Shown here: positions 11,653 through 23,658 of the stretch, piece after piece
How the letters are laid out: each line of letters starts with the position of its first letter
Position numbering within the stretch: the first letter of the stretch is position 1
Source of the DNA: Cinnamomum chago
Taxonomy: Eukaryota; Streptophyta; Magnoliopsida; Laurales; Lauraceae
Length of the DNA: 64,000 bases
Reading direction: 5' to 3'
NCBI GenBank assembly: GCA_038049695.1
Contig: CP142461.1
Coordinates: 35,533,001-35,597,000 of the forward strand
Translations under genes and position numbers: made by a program
Notes under the pieces: model-generated
The model's database searches: none
Told to the model about the DNA's origin: nothing
Seen by the model: the letters and a program-made list of their open reading frames with translations, nothing else

Positions 11653-12559
11653 CTGGGCACCAACATACAAGGGTCAAACACAACGGTTTGGCAGGTAATC
11701 AATTTAGGCGCAAGCATGAAACAATAAACGTTTTAAGAAAACATATAAGCAAATCCCTGATTTGAAATACTACAGTGACTGAGATACATTTCCAAGAATA
11801 CATAACCAAGCTGAGATACTAAAACAAACTAGCATGAGTACATATAATATCATGAATAGTTACAATCCACAAAGAGCCCATCCTTTCTCTATCATATATA
11901 ATGAAAAGAGCAAGCACGCACGACAAGCACGATATACATAATATAATCACGACACGATTCCCACATATATGGGGATTTTCGGCCAAGGAACCGGACACGC
12001 ACGATGTGTAATAAATACACGACCAGTCTGCAGACAATCCACATGTTTAAGGACCCCCAGACAGTGGATCAAACTGAAAGGGCAGTCCAAGCTCAGTGGT
12101 GTTCACTTAATTCATGAATGCACAAACACGCGAAACACTATCAAAACATGTCGAGATAACAAGGGGGAAATCACTTATCAAAATACGACAAGCACGACTA
12201 GCAAAAGGCATAATTAATATGCATAACACGCTTAGGAAGTGATCCCCTTTTTTCTTTGAAACAAATCTTCAAAGCGAGCTTATACATGAAATCCAAAACG
12301 AATATACGACGATACTAATTGTACCAAAACGGAAGTTCAAACACGAAATCCATCAAGCACGTGTTGGGGGTTATTAATTGACCTTTGCGTAATTGGGACC
12401 CCAAATGTCAGAAATTTGCATAGATTGGTGTCCCCGAAGTTGGGTTGCATTTCAAAGTTCCATTTACACAATGTCAAGACAAAACCCTTAACATAGTCTA
12501 GTTTTCAACCTTCAAGAAAATACATAGATGGAAACAATCCTTTTTCCTGAATCTGGCAG

Positions 12560-12765
12560 GTTCGCTCGAGCGGAATTGACACTTCGCTCGAGTGTACCAT
12601 AAGGTCGCTCGGGCGGACAACTCTCTGTCTTGCTCCAGACTAGACAGTGGGCAGTTCGTTCGAGCGGACAATAAGGTCGCTCGAGCGGACAGCTCTTTGT
12701 CTGCGCCCGGACCAAGCAGTGGCTTGGTCGCTCGAGCGGACCCAAAGGTCGCTCGAGCGAAAAAG
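12560..12765. repeat. TCGA-palindrome array (GCTCGAGC type)
   Basis: Seven copies of cGCTCGAGCg or one-base variants occur here. Centres of neighbours within pairs are 21-22 bp apart, for example gttcgagc/gctcgagc around 12658-12686 and the pair around 12730-12757. In the LTR it lies 1.2-1.4 kb from the 5' end, the same relative place as the array in the LTR starting at 62276. Confidence 0.8.
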
Positions 12766-13975
12766 CTTCTGCCTGAGCTCGCTGAGTGCAGCAAAACCTT
12801 TTCTCTTGTACAACTTCCAATACATTTCTCTCCTTCTTCTCATCCTTAAGTCACATACAATCCCTTGAGCCTTCATGCTCACCAAGGGTTCATTTTTCAC
12901 AATTTCAAACAATCAATCCAAATGAAACATGATCATGAAGCTTATAAACAAGTTTATATGCACAATTTCTAAAATAACAATGTAATAAAAAATACACATG
13001 CACATTGAACCTATAGAGATTACTTGCCTTTGCCCAAATGCTAAATAATCCTCTTCAAGCACTCTTACTCAAGAGCTAAGACAACACTACAAGAATCCCA
13101 TGGAAAACCATTCAAAACTCAACAAAAATGAAAACAACCCATTTTTCACAAAGGGGTTTGCAACATGGAAAACAAGATCTTTAAGAGCCAAAAAGACTTC
13201 ATGAAAAGTATGGGTTGAAGCTCTTACCTAGAAATGGCCAAACAAGAAGAGATGAAGAAAATGAAGAGCTTGTCCCACAAGAAACTCCAAGGAATTTGTA
13301 TTAATAGAAAGCTTGCAAGGGGATGAAAAAGATGATGGTCTTAGAATCTCATTTGGAGACTTCTAGCTAGAGCATGCAAGAGGAATAAAGTGGAAAGGAA
13401 AAAAAGGGCTTTTTTTTAGCCCTAGGTTAAGAAAGTTGCAGGATTTTGGGAAAGTGAATGAAAATAGATGAAGATGAGGTTAAGAAATGCCAATGGGGCC
13501 CAATGAATCTAATCCTTGCATTGACAAAAACATGATTATGCGGGTCTCGAATGAACTCGACGAAGAAGGATAAAACGATCCTCGAAATATCTAATTTTCA
13601 AAAAGTATATTTTTGACATTGTTTTGAGATCTCGAAATTTGTGTCCAGATTTGTGTCTAAAAGACAATTTTACCCCTTTTGGCTAAAACTTGGGTTTTTG
13701 GGCTTCAAGCATGAATGGGCTGAAGAAGAAAGTTGTAACACATAGTAAAATCATTCAAATGAAATCAAAATCACAATTACATGGAAACCGATATGATCCT
13801 CCCAAGCTTACCCGTGCACTCAGGCCTTCTTGAGTGTGTCTGACTAATTAAACGTTCTCAAAATTCCCAAACCCATGTCCAAGACTAAAAACTAATTGCT
13901 TCTAACCCAACGACAACTAAACCCACTTAGAACTAAACACACACTAATCGAATAGGTCTGGGTCGGGGTCTAACA

Positions 13976-13991
13976 TCCTCCACCCCTTAGG
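13976..13991 (-). other. Polypurine tract of the gypsy element
   Basis: The minus strand reads CTAAGGGGTGGAGGA immediately before the LTR start. This is the usual plus-strand primer position and confirms the LTR boundary at 13975. The pol stop codon is 22 bp upstream. Confidence 0.85.
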
Positions 13992-14012
13992 ATATTTGGT
14001 CCACCAAATAAA

Positions 14013-17000
14013 TCAAACAATTACCTCTGGTAAAAGCTGTGGATACTTCCTCTGCACTTGCTCTCTCAATTCCCAGGTGGCTTCTTCTGGCTCGTGATTT
14101 TCCTAAAGTACCTTGACCCAATGAATAGTCCGATTTCTAAATTCTTGCTCTTTTATATCGATGATCCTGATCGGCCTTTCCACATACGAGGCATCTTCTC
14201 GAATCTCTAAAGGTTCGTACTGTAGAATGTGTGCAGGACTAGAGACATATTTCTTGAGCATAGAGACATGAAATACATTGTGCACCCCGAAAAATTCCGG
14301 CGGTAACACAAGTCTATAGGCGACATCCCCAATCTTGCTCAAGATTTCATATGGACCAATAAACCTTCTGGACAATTTGCCCTTCTGTCCGAATCTCAAA
14401 GTCCCTCTAACTGGTGAGATCTTCAAGAACACTTTGTCACCCACCTGAAACTGCAATTCTCTTCGGCGAGTATCTGCATAACTCTTCTGCCTACTTCGGG
14501 CGATCTTCAAACGTTCCTGAATCAGCTTGACCTTGTCACTTGTCTCTCCAACTATCGTCGGTCCATGAAAACTACGCTCACAGACTTCTTCCTAGCAAAC
14601 TGGAGTTCTGCATCTTCTACCATAAAGTGCCTCGAAAGGTGTCATACCGATGCTAGAGTCGTAACTATTGTTATAAGCAAATTCATAAAGCGGTAAGCAT
14701 TCATCCCACTGAACCTTGAAATCTAATACACAAGCACGCAACATGTCTTCGAGAGTCTGTATTGTCCTTTCTGACTGACCATCGGTCTGAGGATGATAAG
14801 CTGTGCTGAACTGGAGTTTGGTACCCATAGACTCATGAAGTGTTTTCCAAAATTTTGAAACGAATCTGCTGTCTCTGTCTGAAGTGATGGAGACGGGTTG
14901 ACCATGTTTACTAACAATCTCATCAACAAATAACTTCGCAAGTGGTGCCATATGCATCATATTCCCTGTCTTCATCGGAATGAAATGAGCAGACTTTGTC
15001 AGACGATCTACAATAATCCAAATCGCATTATTTCCCTTCTTGGTATTCGGCAAACCGGAAACGAAATCCATGGTGATGTGTTCCCATTTCCACTCAGGAA
15101 TCTCTAACGGTTGTAACAAACCTAGGGGCTTCTGATGCTCTGCCTTAATCAACTGACAAGTTAGACAACGAGACACAAAAGCTGCTATCTCTCTCTTCAT
15201 GTTGTTCCACCAAAATCTATTCTTCAAATTGTGGTACATCTTCGTGCTACCCGGATGCATAGAATATCTCGTGCTGTGAGCTTCATTCATTATTTCACTC
15301 TTCAAATCATCTACATTTGGCACACACAACCGGTCACGGAAATACAATATCCCATTCACCATCTTGAAATCTGGACGTTCTGTAATAACCTCTACTATCT
15401 TAGCCAAGTCTGGGTCTTGCAACTGACTTTTCTTGATCTTCTGGATGAATGTAGGTTCTGATACTGTCATATTTGCTAACATTGCACCCAATTTCAGGGT
15501 TTGCACTTCTACACCCAACTCTTCAAACTGCTGTAAGACACCCATTCCTCTCAAACTGGCCATAACCACTGATTTCCTGCTCAATGCATCCGCTACAACA
15601 TTCACTTTGCCTGGATGATACTTGATGGGAAAGTCATAATCTTTGATATACTCCATCCACCGTCTCTATCTCATGTTTAAATCCTTCTGCGAAAACAAAT
15701 ATTGTAAACTTCGGTGATCTGAATGGACCTCGAATTTCTCTCCATAGAGATAGTGTCTCCACATCTTCAAAGCAAAGACAACTGCTGCCAATTCCAAGTT
15801 GTGAGTTGCATAGTTCTTCTCATGGTCCTTCAACTGTCTCGAGCCATAAGCAATCACCTTGCCATCTTGCATCAATACACAACCTAGTCCCACATTTGAA
15901 GCATCTGTATAAACAATAAACCCACCGTTGCTCGAGGGTAACGTAAGGATTGGGGCTGTGGTTAACCTTCCTTTCAACTCTTGAAAACTTGTTTCACACT
16001 GTTCAGTCCAAACAAATGGGGCATTCTTCCTGGTCAATTTTTTCATCGGTGCTGCAATAGACGAAAAACCTTGGACAAATCTTCTGTAATAGCCTGCTAA
16101 CCCCAAAAAGCTTCTGATTTCTGTCACACTGCTTGGCCTCACCCAATTAACAACTGCTTCTATCTTGGCTGGATCAACTGCTAAACCTTCTATGGAGATG
16201 ATGTGGCCTAGAAAAGCAACTTGCTCTAACCAGAATTCGTACTTACTGAGTTTTGCATAAAGCTGGTTGTCCCTCAAAAGCTGCAACGCTGTCCTCAAAT
16301 GTTCTTCATGCTCCTTCTTACTCTTGGAATACACAAGGACATCATCAATGAATACTACCGTAGAGTGATCCAAATAGGGTGCAAAGACTTTGTTCATCAG
16401 AGCCATAAAAACTGCGGGTGCATTTGTCAGACCAAAGGGCATCACTAAGAACTCGTAGTGCCCATATCTTGTCCTAAAGGCTGTTCTCTGAACATCTGAG
16501 TCTCTAACTCTCAACTGATGGTACCCTGACCTCAAGTCTATCATGGAAAAATAGGCTGCTCCTTGCAATTGATCAAATAATTCGTCTATCCTTGGCAATG
16601 GATACTTGTTCTTCACAGTCACATGGTTCAACTTCCTGTAGTCAATGCACATTCTCAAACTTCCATCCTTCTTTTTCACAAACAACATCGGTGCACCCCA
16701 AGGTGAAACACTTGGCCTAATAACGCCTTTGCTCAACAAATTCTGCAATTGGAGTTTTAGCTCACCCATTTCTGCTGGAGCCATTCTGTATGGTGCAATC
16801 AAGATCGGAGCCGTCCCTTGTAGGAGCTCAATTGTGAACACAACTTCTCTAATTGGTGGTAATCCTGGGATTTCTTCTGGAAAAACATCTGGAAATTCAC
16901 ACACAATGAGGATATCCTCCACCCCTTGGGACTGTTTATCCTCCGTGATAAAAGCAATAAATGCCTGACATCCACTCTGAACTAATCTGCTTGCCTTCAA

Positions 17001-17400
17001 AACTGAAATAGACCTTGCCTAAGTTTTTCTCCTGTTTCCCTGAAATATCAATTCTGCCTGTGGTCCTTGGAATCTGAATGTTATGGTTTTACTAAAACAA
17101 TCCATGGTGGCATGTTATGCTTCTAACCAATCCATGCCTAAGATGACATCAAAATCATGCATGTCCAAAACAATGAGGTTGGCCGGTAATTAACATCTCC
17201 TAACAAAACTGTACAGCTAGGGTAATAGGTTCTACACACAACTTGTTTCCCTACTGGAGTGGTCACTACTAGAATGTAATCCAATTTACTACATGGTGCA
17301 TCAATCATCTTAGCAAAACTAGGGGATGAAAACGAATGTGTGGATCCAGGATCAAATAAAATCTGGGCTTCTACCCCTCAAACAAGAAGTTTACCTTCTA
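14013..17400 (-). pseudogene. Gypsy chromovirus pol: PR-RT-RH-IN-chromodomain, broken
   Basis: Protease: LFDPGSTHSF near 17355 (families usually have D-S/T-G, so DPG is atypical) and [35 protein letters not shown] and the FIDD active-site box (about 16340). RNase [14 protein letters not shown] to [18 protein letters not shown]. Integrase: the HHCC zinc domain with CLTCQ, then catalytic Asp, Asp and Glu in TMDFVSGLP, TSDRDSRFVSKF and TDGQSERTIQTLE. A chromodomain follows (WVKVL, stop, ENHEPEEATWEL). In-frame stops lie near 14105, 14593, 15663, 17020 and 17375. Most look like C-to-T or G-to-A changes of CAG, TGG or CGA codons. A one-base deletion near 17187 shifts the protease frame. The normal stop is at 14013-14015. 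Confidence 0.9.
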
Positions 17401-17785
17401 CCACGTCTCCTGCAGCTTCAGCATCCGCACGGTTGAGATAATATAAACGTCCATGCATTTGTAGTCTATTCGGTGCTTGGTTCTGCCTTCCTTGGCCATG
17501 TCTGTTCTGTTGTGGAGGACGAGCATTCTGATTCTACGCCGGTGGCCTAGCCTGCTGCTGCTGCTGAGGTGGTCTAATCTGATTCTGAACTGGTGCTTGA
17601 TTCTGAGGAGCTGCTTGTCTCTGCTGTTGGTTTCTGTTCCCTTGATTCTGAAGTAGTGGGCAATCCTTGATTGCATGATTCATAGCCCCACATTTGAAAC
17701 AGGCATCCATGGCCTTACGACATTCATGAGTTTCATGATTCTTGCCACAATGTCCACAACCCTGCCTCACATGACACTTTAGGTT
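17401..17785 (-). pseudogene. Gypsy gag C-terminal fragment (nucleocapsid zinc knuckle)
   Basis: The minus-strand frame contains CGHCGKNHETHEC followed by CFKCGAMNHAIKDC, a CX2CX4HX4C zinc knuckle that binds retroelement RNA, then a Gln/Pro/Arg-rich tail. Upstream of CHVRQGCG the homology stops and the frame enters a dispersed repeat, so the capsid part is gone. Confidence 0.85.
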
Positions 17786-18797
17786 TTCAAATTTGGAAAA
17801 AGGACCTTTCACGCTATAAAAAAAGATTGTGGACCTAAGGCAATAAAGTGAAATGTTCAGGGACCTCTCGCCGAATTCCCCAAATTTATTTGTCTTCGAT
17901 GAAAATAACCTCATTAATTTTCAAAATGATACAAATGGTGGGTTCAACATTGTAATTTTAAAAGGTGGGCCCCAATTACCACAATTGCTAAAGGTGGGCC
18001 CCAATTAGCTCAAGAAATAAGATTTTTTTTATAATTTTATTAAACACGCTAATTATAAATTAAAACTTAAATGTTTGAGATTTTATTTTAGACTTTACTC
18101 TAATAAGTTCTAATTAAATAGATTGGGTTTTTCAAATGGCCACCAAGACTATTTCATCAATTTATACTCGCATAACATGCCTGCGCTTAGCACTAGTAAT
18201 ATGACTTATGATATTAAAAATAATAAAAAACTTAGATATTATTTAGTCTAAATTATATCGAGATCATAAAAATCACAATCAAAATTAAAACCTATAATAA
18301 TAACAAGAGAGTAGTTGATTAATTTCAAAATGAGAGAACTTTAATTTATTTGAAATCAATTGAGTATTTTACTTTAATAAGATTAGGAATAGCTCCATTA
18401 GTACCTAGTCATACTCGGTCACATAAAAGATAGGTCAGCTCGGCCCGATATAGGATTGGGTCACCCGAGTTGGTAATAATAATTTGCAAAATAAAGAGTC
18501 CCTCAAAGCTTTAAGTCCAAGCATAAGCCCAAACCCTTCCATACCAAGTCAATAGAGTTATCCTAAGAAGCATATATAAGTGGCATTCTGTTTCCCACCA
18601 TATGGGATGTGGGATTCGAGATATCAAGCCTAAAAAGGCTTCATTTCATCTCTTAACAATTGAACTTTCTCTTCAACAATTCAAGTTCTCTAATTTCATC
18701 CATAAAAGAAACTTCTTTTCTCCCCAAGTTGACCATATTTAGCATAAAAACAACAATGAACTGACATTTCATGTCCAAAATCAAATAGTCATATATA
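17786..18797. other. Intergenic; no gene recognised
   Basis: The first about 110 bp belong to the repeat also seen at 9780-9895. A short duplication (aggtgggccccaatta) lies at 17960-18010. The rest is AT-rich, with words such as gcctgcgcttagcac that recur near 4680 and 37990, suggesting an old dispersed repeat. Confidence 0.35.
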
Positions 18798-18996
18798 TAT
18801 GGAGAATATTCATGTGCATCCATCCCTCACCATAGGGTGAGGGACACTTATATAATTGGAAATATTCATGTGCAAAAGAGGAAAATCCATATATAGTCAT
18901 ATGCAGAAAAAGAATGTTCATGTGCAAAGAGGGAAAGCCATGTAAGTGTCCCTCACCCTATGGTGAGGGATCGATGCACATGAATGTCCCCCTATA
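18798..18996. mobile_element. MITE with about 55 bp terminal inverted repeats
   Basis: The left arm (ttcatgtgcatccatccctcaccatagggtgagggacactt) pairs with the right arm (aagtgtccctcaccctatggtgagggatcgatgcacatgaa). Each arm also contains a smaller palindrome, ccctcaccatagggtgaggg. Short TA-rich runs on both sides suggest insertion into TA dinucleotides. Confidence 0.75.
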
Positions 18997-19011
18997 TATA
19001 TATATATATGG

Positions 19012-19290
19012 AATTTTACCAAATAAATGTTACTAAACATGTATTAGCCCGATTTAGTCAGAAATACACCATAATACCAAATTTGGTGTTCGTACACGGG
19101 TTTTGGACCACCTTACTCCTTAAACTGCCGAACGACATCGTCACAAAACTCACCTTCAAATCCCTATGAACGATTCTTCTTCCTTCCCCATTTTTCCTCT
19201 CCCTCCTTTTTTCTCTCTTTCTCCCTCTCCCCGTCCTCTCCCTCTGCATGCGCTCCCTCTCTCCCTCTCCCTCTCCCTCTTGGAAGAAGA
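19012..19290 (+). repeat. Dispersed repeat, inverted copy at 36039-36330
   Basis: From gaattttaccaaataaatg through tagtcagaaatacacc, cacgggttttg and the CT-rich ccctctgcatgcgctccctc, this matches the reverse complement of 36039-36330. Both copies start next to a TATATATA run. The far end is CT-rich and runs into the SRT1-like leader here, but into an LTR end at 36038. Confidence 0.8.
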
Positions 19291-19329
19291 GAAGAGAGGT
19301 CGTTGGAGGATTTTGCAGAAGAAAAGGCC

Positions 19330-19371
19330 ATGTCTCTGGGTTATGCAGAGAAGCTTTCTTACCGAGAAGAT
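19330..19371 (+). pseudogene. SRT1: SRT1 (sirtuin) first-exon fragment
   Basis: Fourteen codons from an ATG read MSLGYAEKLSYRED, the N-terminus of plant SRT1, a SIRT6-type NAD-dependent deacylase acting on chromatin. The rest of the sirtuin domain is absent: after the Asp codon the sequence changes, and 37 bp later a JmjC exon begins. The preceding about 60 bp (gaagaagagaagagagg...) could be the SRT1 5' leader. The match is short but reads the characteristic start exactly. Confidence 0.65.
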
Positions 19372-19408
19372 GACATATTCAAGGTTTCATGCATTTTTCC
19401 ATTTGCAG

Positions 19409-19738
19409 GTTTATATCAACATTCATCAATTCTTTAAAGGTTATACTGATGGACAAGCGGACAAAAATCTCTAGCCCGAGATGTTTAAATTGAAACATTG
19501 GCCTCCTTCTGCCTTGTTTAAGGAGTGGTTGCCTCGTCATGGTGCTAAGTTCATTAGTGCATTGCCGTATAAAGAATATACGCACCCTAAGTTAGGTAAC
19601 CTTAATCTTCCTATAAAGTTACCAGAGAAAAGTCTGAAACCAGATTTGGGGCCAAAGACATATGCTGCTTATGGGGACTTTGAAGAGCAAGGCAAGGGAG
19701 ATTCTGTCACTAAGCTTCATTGCGATGTGGCTGATGCG
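19409..19738 (+). pseudogene. KDM3/JMJ25-type JmjC demethylase exon fragment
   Basis: A single 110-codon exon has a tttgcag acceptor and a GTGGGC donor. Recognisable blocks are INIHQFFKGYTDG, PEMFKLKHWPPS, LFKEWLPRHGAKFISALP, KEYTHPKLG, LPEKSLKPDLGPKTYAAYG and GDSVTKLHCDVADA. They match the start of the JmjC domain of KDM3-type H3K9 demethylases, including the HxD iron-binding pair in HCD. A stop (TAG, 19472-19474) replaces the Trp expected before PEM. Neither upstream zinc/RING exons nor downstream JmjC exons were found, so this is an isolated fragment fused to an SRT1 fragment. Confidence 0.85.
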
Positions 19739-20375
19739 GTGGGCTTAGTTCTATCAATAGTGGAATTTTTTTTCTCTGAAATCTTGTCTTTTAATACCTG
19801 AGTTCAGCATGATTGATTTCTTAAAACTCACCGATTTTATCTAATCAGAATTTGAATATGATACATGCATCCTGGATGAACTGACTATATATCGAGTTAC
19901 TGTTGAGTCTTTTGACAAGCTTGAGTTTTTGGCCATTGGTATGGTTAGACTTTTGTTAGTAATGATCACCTTTTCCCCCCTTTAAAAGTGATGATGAGGT
20001 CCATTTTCATTATTTGGGAAGTGGTATTGATTAATCAATTGAAGAACTCTTGGTTTTGAGAAGCTTTCGGAAATTAAGCCTTCATAGGAGCTGAGCTAAG
20101 CTTTGAACATTACAGTTAGCAGACATTTGAATGGTCTAAGCTTACTTGAATACTTGCCCTTCATATATTCAAACTAAGTAACTAACTCATGATGATGTGT
20201 TGCTAATTGCTATCTGGCTTCCTTTTTGCAACCTTATCCCGTCATTTTATCGCCATAAATTTTGGAGCAGATCTTTGCAATGTAGCTGTGGTAATGTGTG
20301 TGGATGGAATTATGTAGTTGGATTCCACACTATTAGTTTTCTATATGGTTGTTGATGTTGCATTTTTTTTTGGGT
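19739..20375. other. Intron-like remainder downstream of the KDM3 exon
   Basis: T-rich, intron-like sequence with no exon recognised. It ends at the CTATC target site where the 6.4 kb retroelement inserted, and probably continued originally into 26761 onward. Confidence 0.35.
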
Positions 20376-20380
20376 CTATC

Positions 20381-21170
20381 TGAAAGTCCTGGATAAATCA
20401 AAGATTAGAAAAAGAATGGATTCAACACATCATAGTTATAATGCTAAAATTAATTTACCAATAATTTAAACAAAGCATAGAACATATGATTAATAAAAAG
20501 TAAAGCTTACTTAGAGATTTAACTTCATTGATCCAAGCTTTAGCTTCACTAATGATCCCTTGATCTCTTTTAGTTCATCCCCTTTTTCTTTGTCTCAAAG
20601 CACCTCAAGAGGCTCTTGGTTCCTCTTTCTTTTAACAACTTTTTCAAAGGAATGAACTTGTATTTATACTAAAAAAATGAGTTCCTGCGTGCCCCCGGTC
20701 GACCTGCACTTTCCCCGGTCGACCTGGCCTTCACAACGGTCATAAAATTGACCGTTTGAAAAAGGGCAACGGCATTTTACCCGGTCGACCCGAGCCTGGG
20801 GCCAAACTTCCCTAAAATGACATTTTTCAAGATTTTTCGAGTGAGGATTATTTGGGCCATTAAATCAAGCTTGAATACATGTTTTAAATCAATCTAAGGG
20901 TTTAAAAACATGAAACATAAAAAAGCCAAATAAAGATTCGAAACTTTAAATCCAATGGCTTGCTTGATTTCTAAAACTTTCTTTTCTAAAACAAATGCAT
21001 CCAAGTTTTAAAAACAAATCATGCATAAATCAATACTTTTACAAATCTTAAAAGCAATGCATGTATAAATCAAGATTTAAAGTTTTTATAAATCAATGCA
21101 TAAGTGTGTAAATCAAATGATGCTTGAATGTTAATGCATCCATCAAATTGCAAAAACAAAATCCCTAACA
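20381..21170 (-). repeat. 3' LTR, internally deleted (790 bp)
   Basis: It keeps the outermost 12 bp (tgaaagtcctgg) and the 5' part of the LTR up to tgttagggattttg, but about 0.9-1.1 kb around R and U5 is missing, including the conserved gtggttcggcc block and the minisatellite. Around its palindromes it matches the LTR at 55374-57293 better than its own partner at 25111-26755. Confidence 0.85.
20690..20795. repeat. TCGA-palindrome array (GGTCGACC type, 3 copies)
   Basis: Two GGTCGACC with centres 20 bp apart are followed by aacggtcataaaattgaccgtt, itself an inverted repeat, then a third GGTCGACC. The same layout occurs at 56744-56905. Confidence 0.8.
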
Positions 21171-21185
21171 ATCTCCCCCTTTGCA
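21171..21185 (-). other. Polypurine tract of the Copia-derived element
   Basis: The minus strand reads GCAAAGGGGGAGAT directly before the LTR start TGTTAGGG, the standard second-strand primer position. Confidence 0.85.
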
Positions 21186-23658
21186 ATTTGATGGCAACTT
21201 ACTCATCACTGAAATTACACACCAAGTCTTCAGCTCCCCCTAAGCTGGACAAGTCTTGAAATCTTCTTGGATGCTCCTCCTCTTAGCTTGGGCTCTTGGG
21301 CTTTTTCTTCAATCTTCTTGATGCTTGGTGCTTGATCAATCTTCAAGCTTTCTTTCTTTAGCCAAGCATCTACTTTAGCTCCCAAGCTTTCTCTTCTTTT
21401 TTTTTCACCTCTCCCCCTTTGACCATGCCTCTCTCTCCCTTTGGCAAGATATGCATTCTCTCCCCCTGTAGAAGATCATACAATATCTCCCCTTAGGAAG
21501 CTTGGACATTCTCTTCCCCTTTAGAGAACTTGAATGCTCTCTCCCCCTTTGTCTTTAAATTGCAAAGGTACCTACACACATGAAATAAGGAAAATACCTT
21601 TAGTAGCACCTGTTAACAAAAGAAATCGAAAATGAAATTCATAACAGGTTATCATGTATGGAAGTAGTCTCTAAGGGTTCAAAGCTAATCCAAGGGTGAA
21701 TTTGATCAAAACTAATACTTCCTATGAAGATTTACACTCCCCCTCAATCCATTCTCTCCTTTTGTCAAACCTTTGACAAAGATATAACTATTTGGTTCAA
21801 GAAGAAGATGGTTTTACCAATTGAGAGACAACTTCAAGGAAATGATTAGATTCGTTTAACTATAAAGCACAATTTGATCAAATTACCAAAAGAGAGTAAG
21901 GTCAAGGCGAAAAACGATCATGGATACCTATTGGAAAAGACAAAGAATACCAATTGAGATTCAAAGATAAGTCTATTAAAACAATCACTCTAAAATGGAG
22001 TTATAAAGAATATAACTATTAAGATAAATCCAAATTAGAGCTATCCATGATATATGGGGTTTACTAAACATAGCATCAATCAATTTAACTATGAAAATAT
22101 ATGCTATGTAAGCTTTAAAATCATTTCATTCAATCAATAAATATGACTATTAAGTGCAAGATGAGTGAAATGAAATTCAAACATGAAGCCTACCTCAACA
22201 ATTAACCAACCAATATTATGAACACATAAACATGGTGGTAATGAGATTTACCTATATGAGCAAGGGAGGAGGCAATCATGAAAATTATGATGCTAATGGT
22301 GTGTGACATGGAACAAATATATAACTATCAAGTTCAATCCAATGTACACAAGGTCTATGAAATCAATGGATATGAAATCAATGGAAAATTATACCAAATG
22401 AACCCAATTGAATATGACAACATGATTACTAACAAGGATGTGACAAACACAAAATTCCATTAAGCAACATAAATGGATATTCATCACTTTTAATGATATA
22501 ACTAATGAGCATAGTGATGAACAAGAGAAATTGCAATGCAAAAGGATATAATCTTGGAAATGCATGCAATTTTCAAAGTGTCAAAATCATATGAATTCAA
22601 CATCTAAGATATCCATCAAACATATAGAAATATGAGGAATGGATTTCAAAGAGTTTCATATGATCAAGATCACTACTATGAAGTTGAAACATGTATAAGG
22701 AAGATATCACTTAGAAAATATACATGAATCAACATCATAACCATCCAAAAAGAAATGACTAGAAGGCATAAAGGATGGATTTGAGTTCTAGTATGGTTTC
22801 TAGAAATATAACTAATATCACAACCATACATGGAACCAATTGACATTTGCATATAAAAAGAATGTAAACAAATAAGGAAACATGAAAACAACATTCATTT
22901 CCATTTCTAAGATGATGAAACCAAAAGGAAAGGAAATGAGAACATGGGGAACATGCTTAGATGATTATAACTAATGATGTTTTAGAGTATTTCCATTCAT
23001 ACAATCTTCAAATCATTTCAATAAACAAAATCCAACAATAAGCATAAAAGAATGACTTTGAAGAACAATTTTCAACATTGTATTTTAAGAGATATGACTT
23101 AATTGAAACACATACAAGTTGATTTTTCAAAACAATGATTTTCCATATTAAAGTATAACTTAGAAATCCATGGAAAAACTTAAATTGATTCAAATCATTT
23201 GTTCAAATAATCTTACCAAGACATCTATACAAATGATTCAACAACAATTGATCATGAAAAATCTAGCTATGAGAGCTTTTGAAATCACAATCAATTGATC
23301 ATGTAAAGAAATGCTATGTAAGTCATGTAACTCAATGTGTGCAAAAAGCAAATCTAACATGATGAAATGATAATCAAAAGATTTTGAAAACCATGATATG
23401 TAACTAGAATGGTGCATGAAGACAAAATCAATTGATCATAAAGAAACAATGCATTTTAAGAAATGTAACTAAGAAAGAACAAAATGCAAATGCAACATGA
23501 CCAACAATGTGATTTAACTATAAAGGATAGGTTGGTCAATGAGGTTCAAGGCCTTAAGGTTTGTCTAAGTATCTAACTTTAGGAATCCACCTAAGGTCTT
23601 GAGAGGGTTGAACTTTGAGGTCTAGTTTGGAATTCTCTCCAACTATAGGAGATTTGAC
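21186..23658. other. Non-coding interior in place of pol, with recurring ATAACTA motif
   Basis: No frame with Copia pol motifs exists. On the plus strand ATAACTA, TTAACTA or TGACTA recurs about 14 times (for example 21784, 21855, 22012, 22083, 22144, 22320, 22498, 22804, 22966), 50-150 bp apart and often inside atataact. The plus-strand copy (60720-62275) keeps the same motif as tagttatat/tagtcatat at matching places. The first 400 bp are rich in ctccccct. Confidence 0.6.

Larger units (their letters stand above)
11190..13975 (-). repeat. 3' LTR of the gypsy chromovirus, 2.8 kb
   Basis: On the minus strand it starts TGTTAGACCCCGACCCAG, directly after the polypurine tract, and ends GAGGTCATGACA. 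Its last about 130 bp (ggaatcctcaccgcg, cctgtgggaaaa) match the end of the plus-strand LTR fragment at 35905-36038. Its start and several later blocks (ttcttcgtcga) match the LTR beginning at 62276. It contains the exon at 11561-11652 and the palindrome array at 12560-12765. Confidence 0.85.
11190..17785 (-). mobile_element. Ty3/gypsy chromovirus (Tekay/Del-like), 5'-truncated
   Basis: On the minus strand the order is gag zinc-knuckle region (about 17785-17410), protease, reverse transcriptase, RNase H, integrase and chromodomain (to 14013), polypurine tract (13976-13991) and 3' LTR (11190-13975). The gag N-terminus, primer site and 5' LTR are missing: gag homology stops near 17785, where a dispersed repeat begins. 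The order RT-RH-IN and the C-terminal chromodomain place it with chromoviruses. Several stops and one frameshift make it non-autonomous. The left flank gttcc (11185-11189) would be half of a TSD, but its partner is lost. Confidence 0.9.

Noticed and set aside
12498..12912. Several overlapping frames rich in Arg/Ser-Leu-Glu repeats
   Set aside because: Translations of the GCTCGAGC palindrome array in different frames, not proteins.
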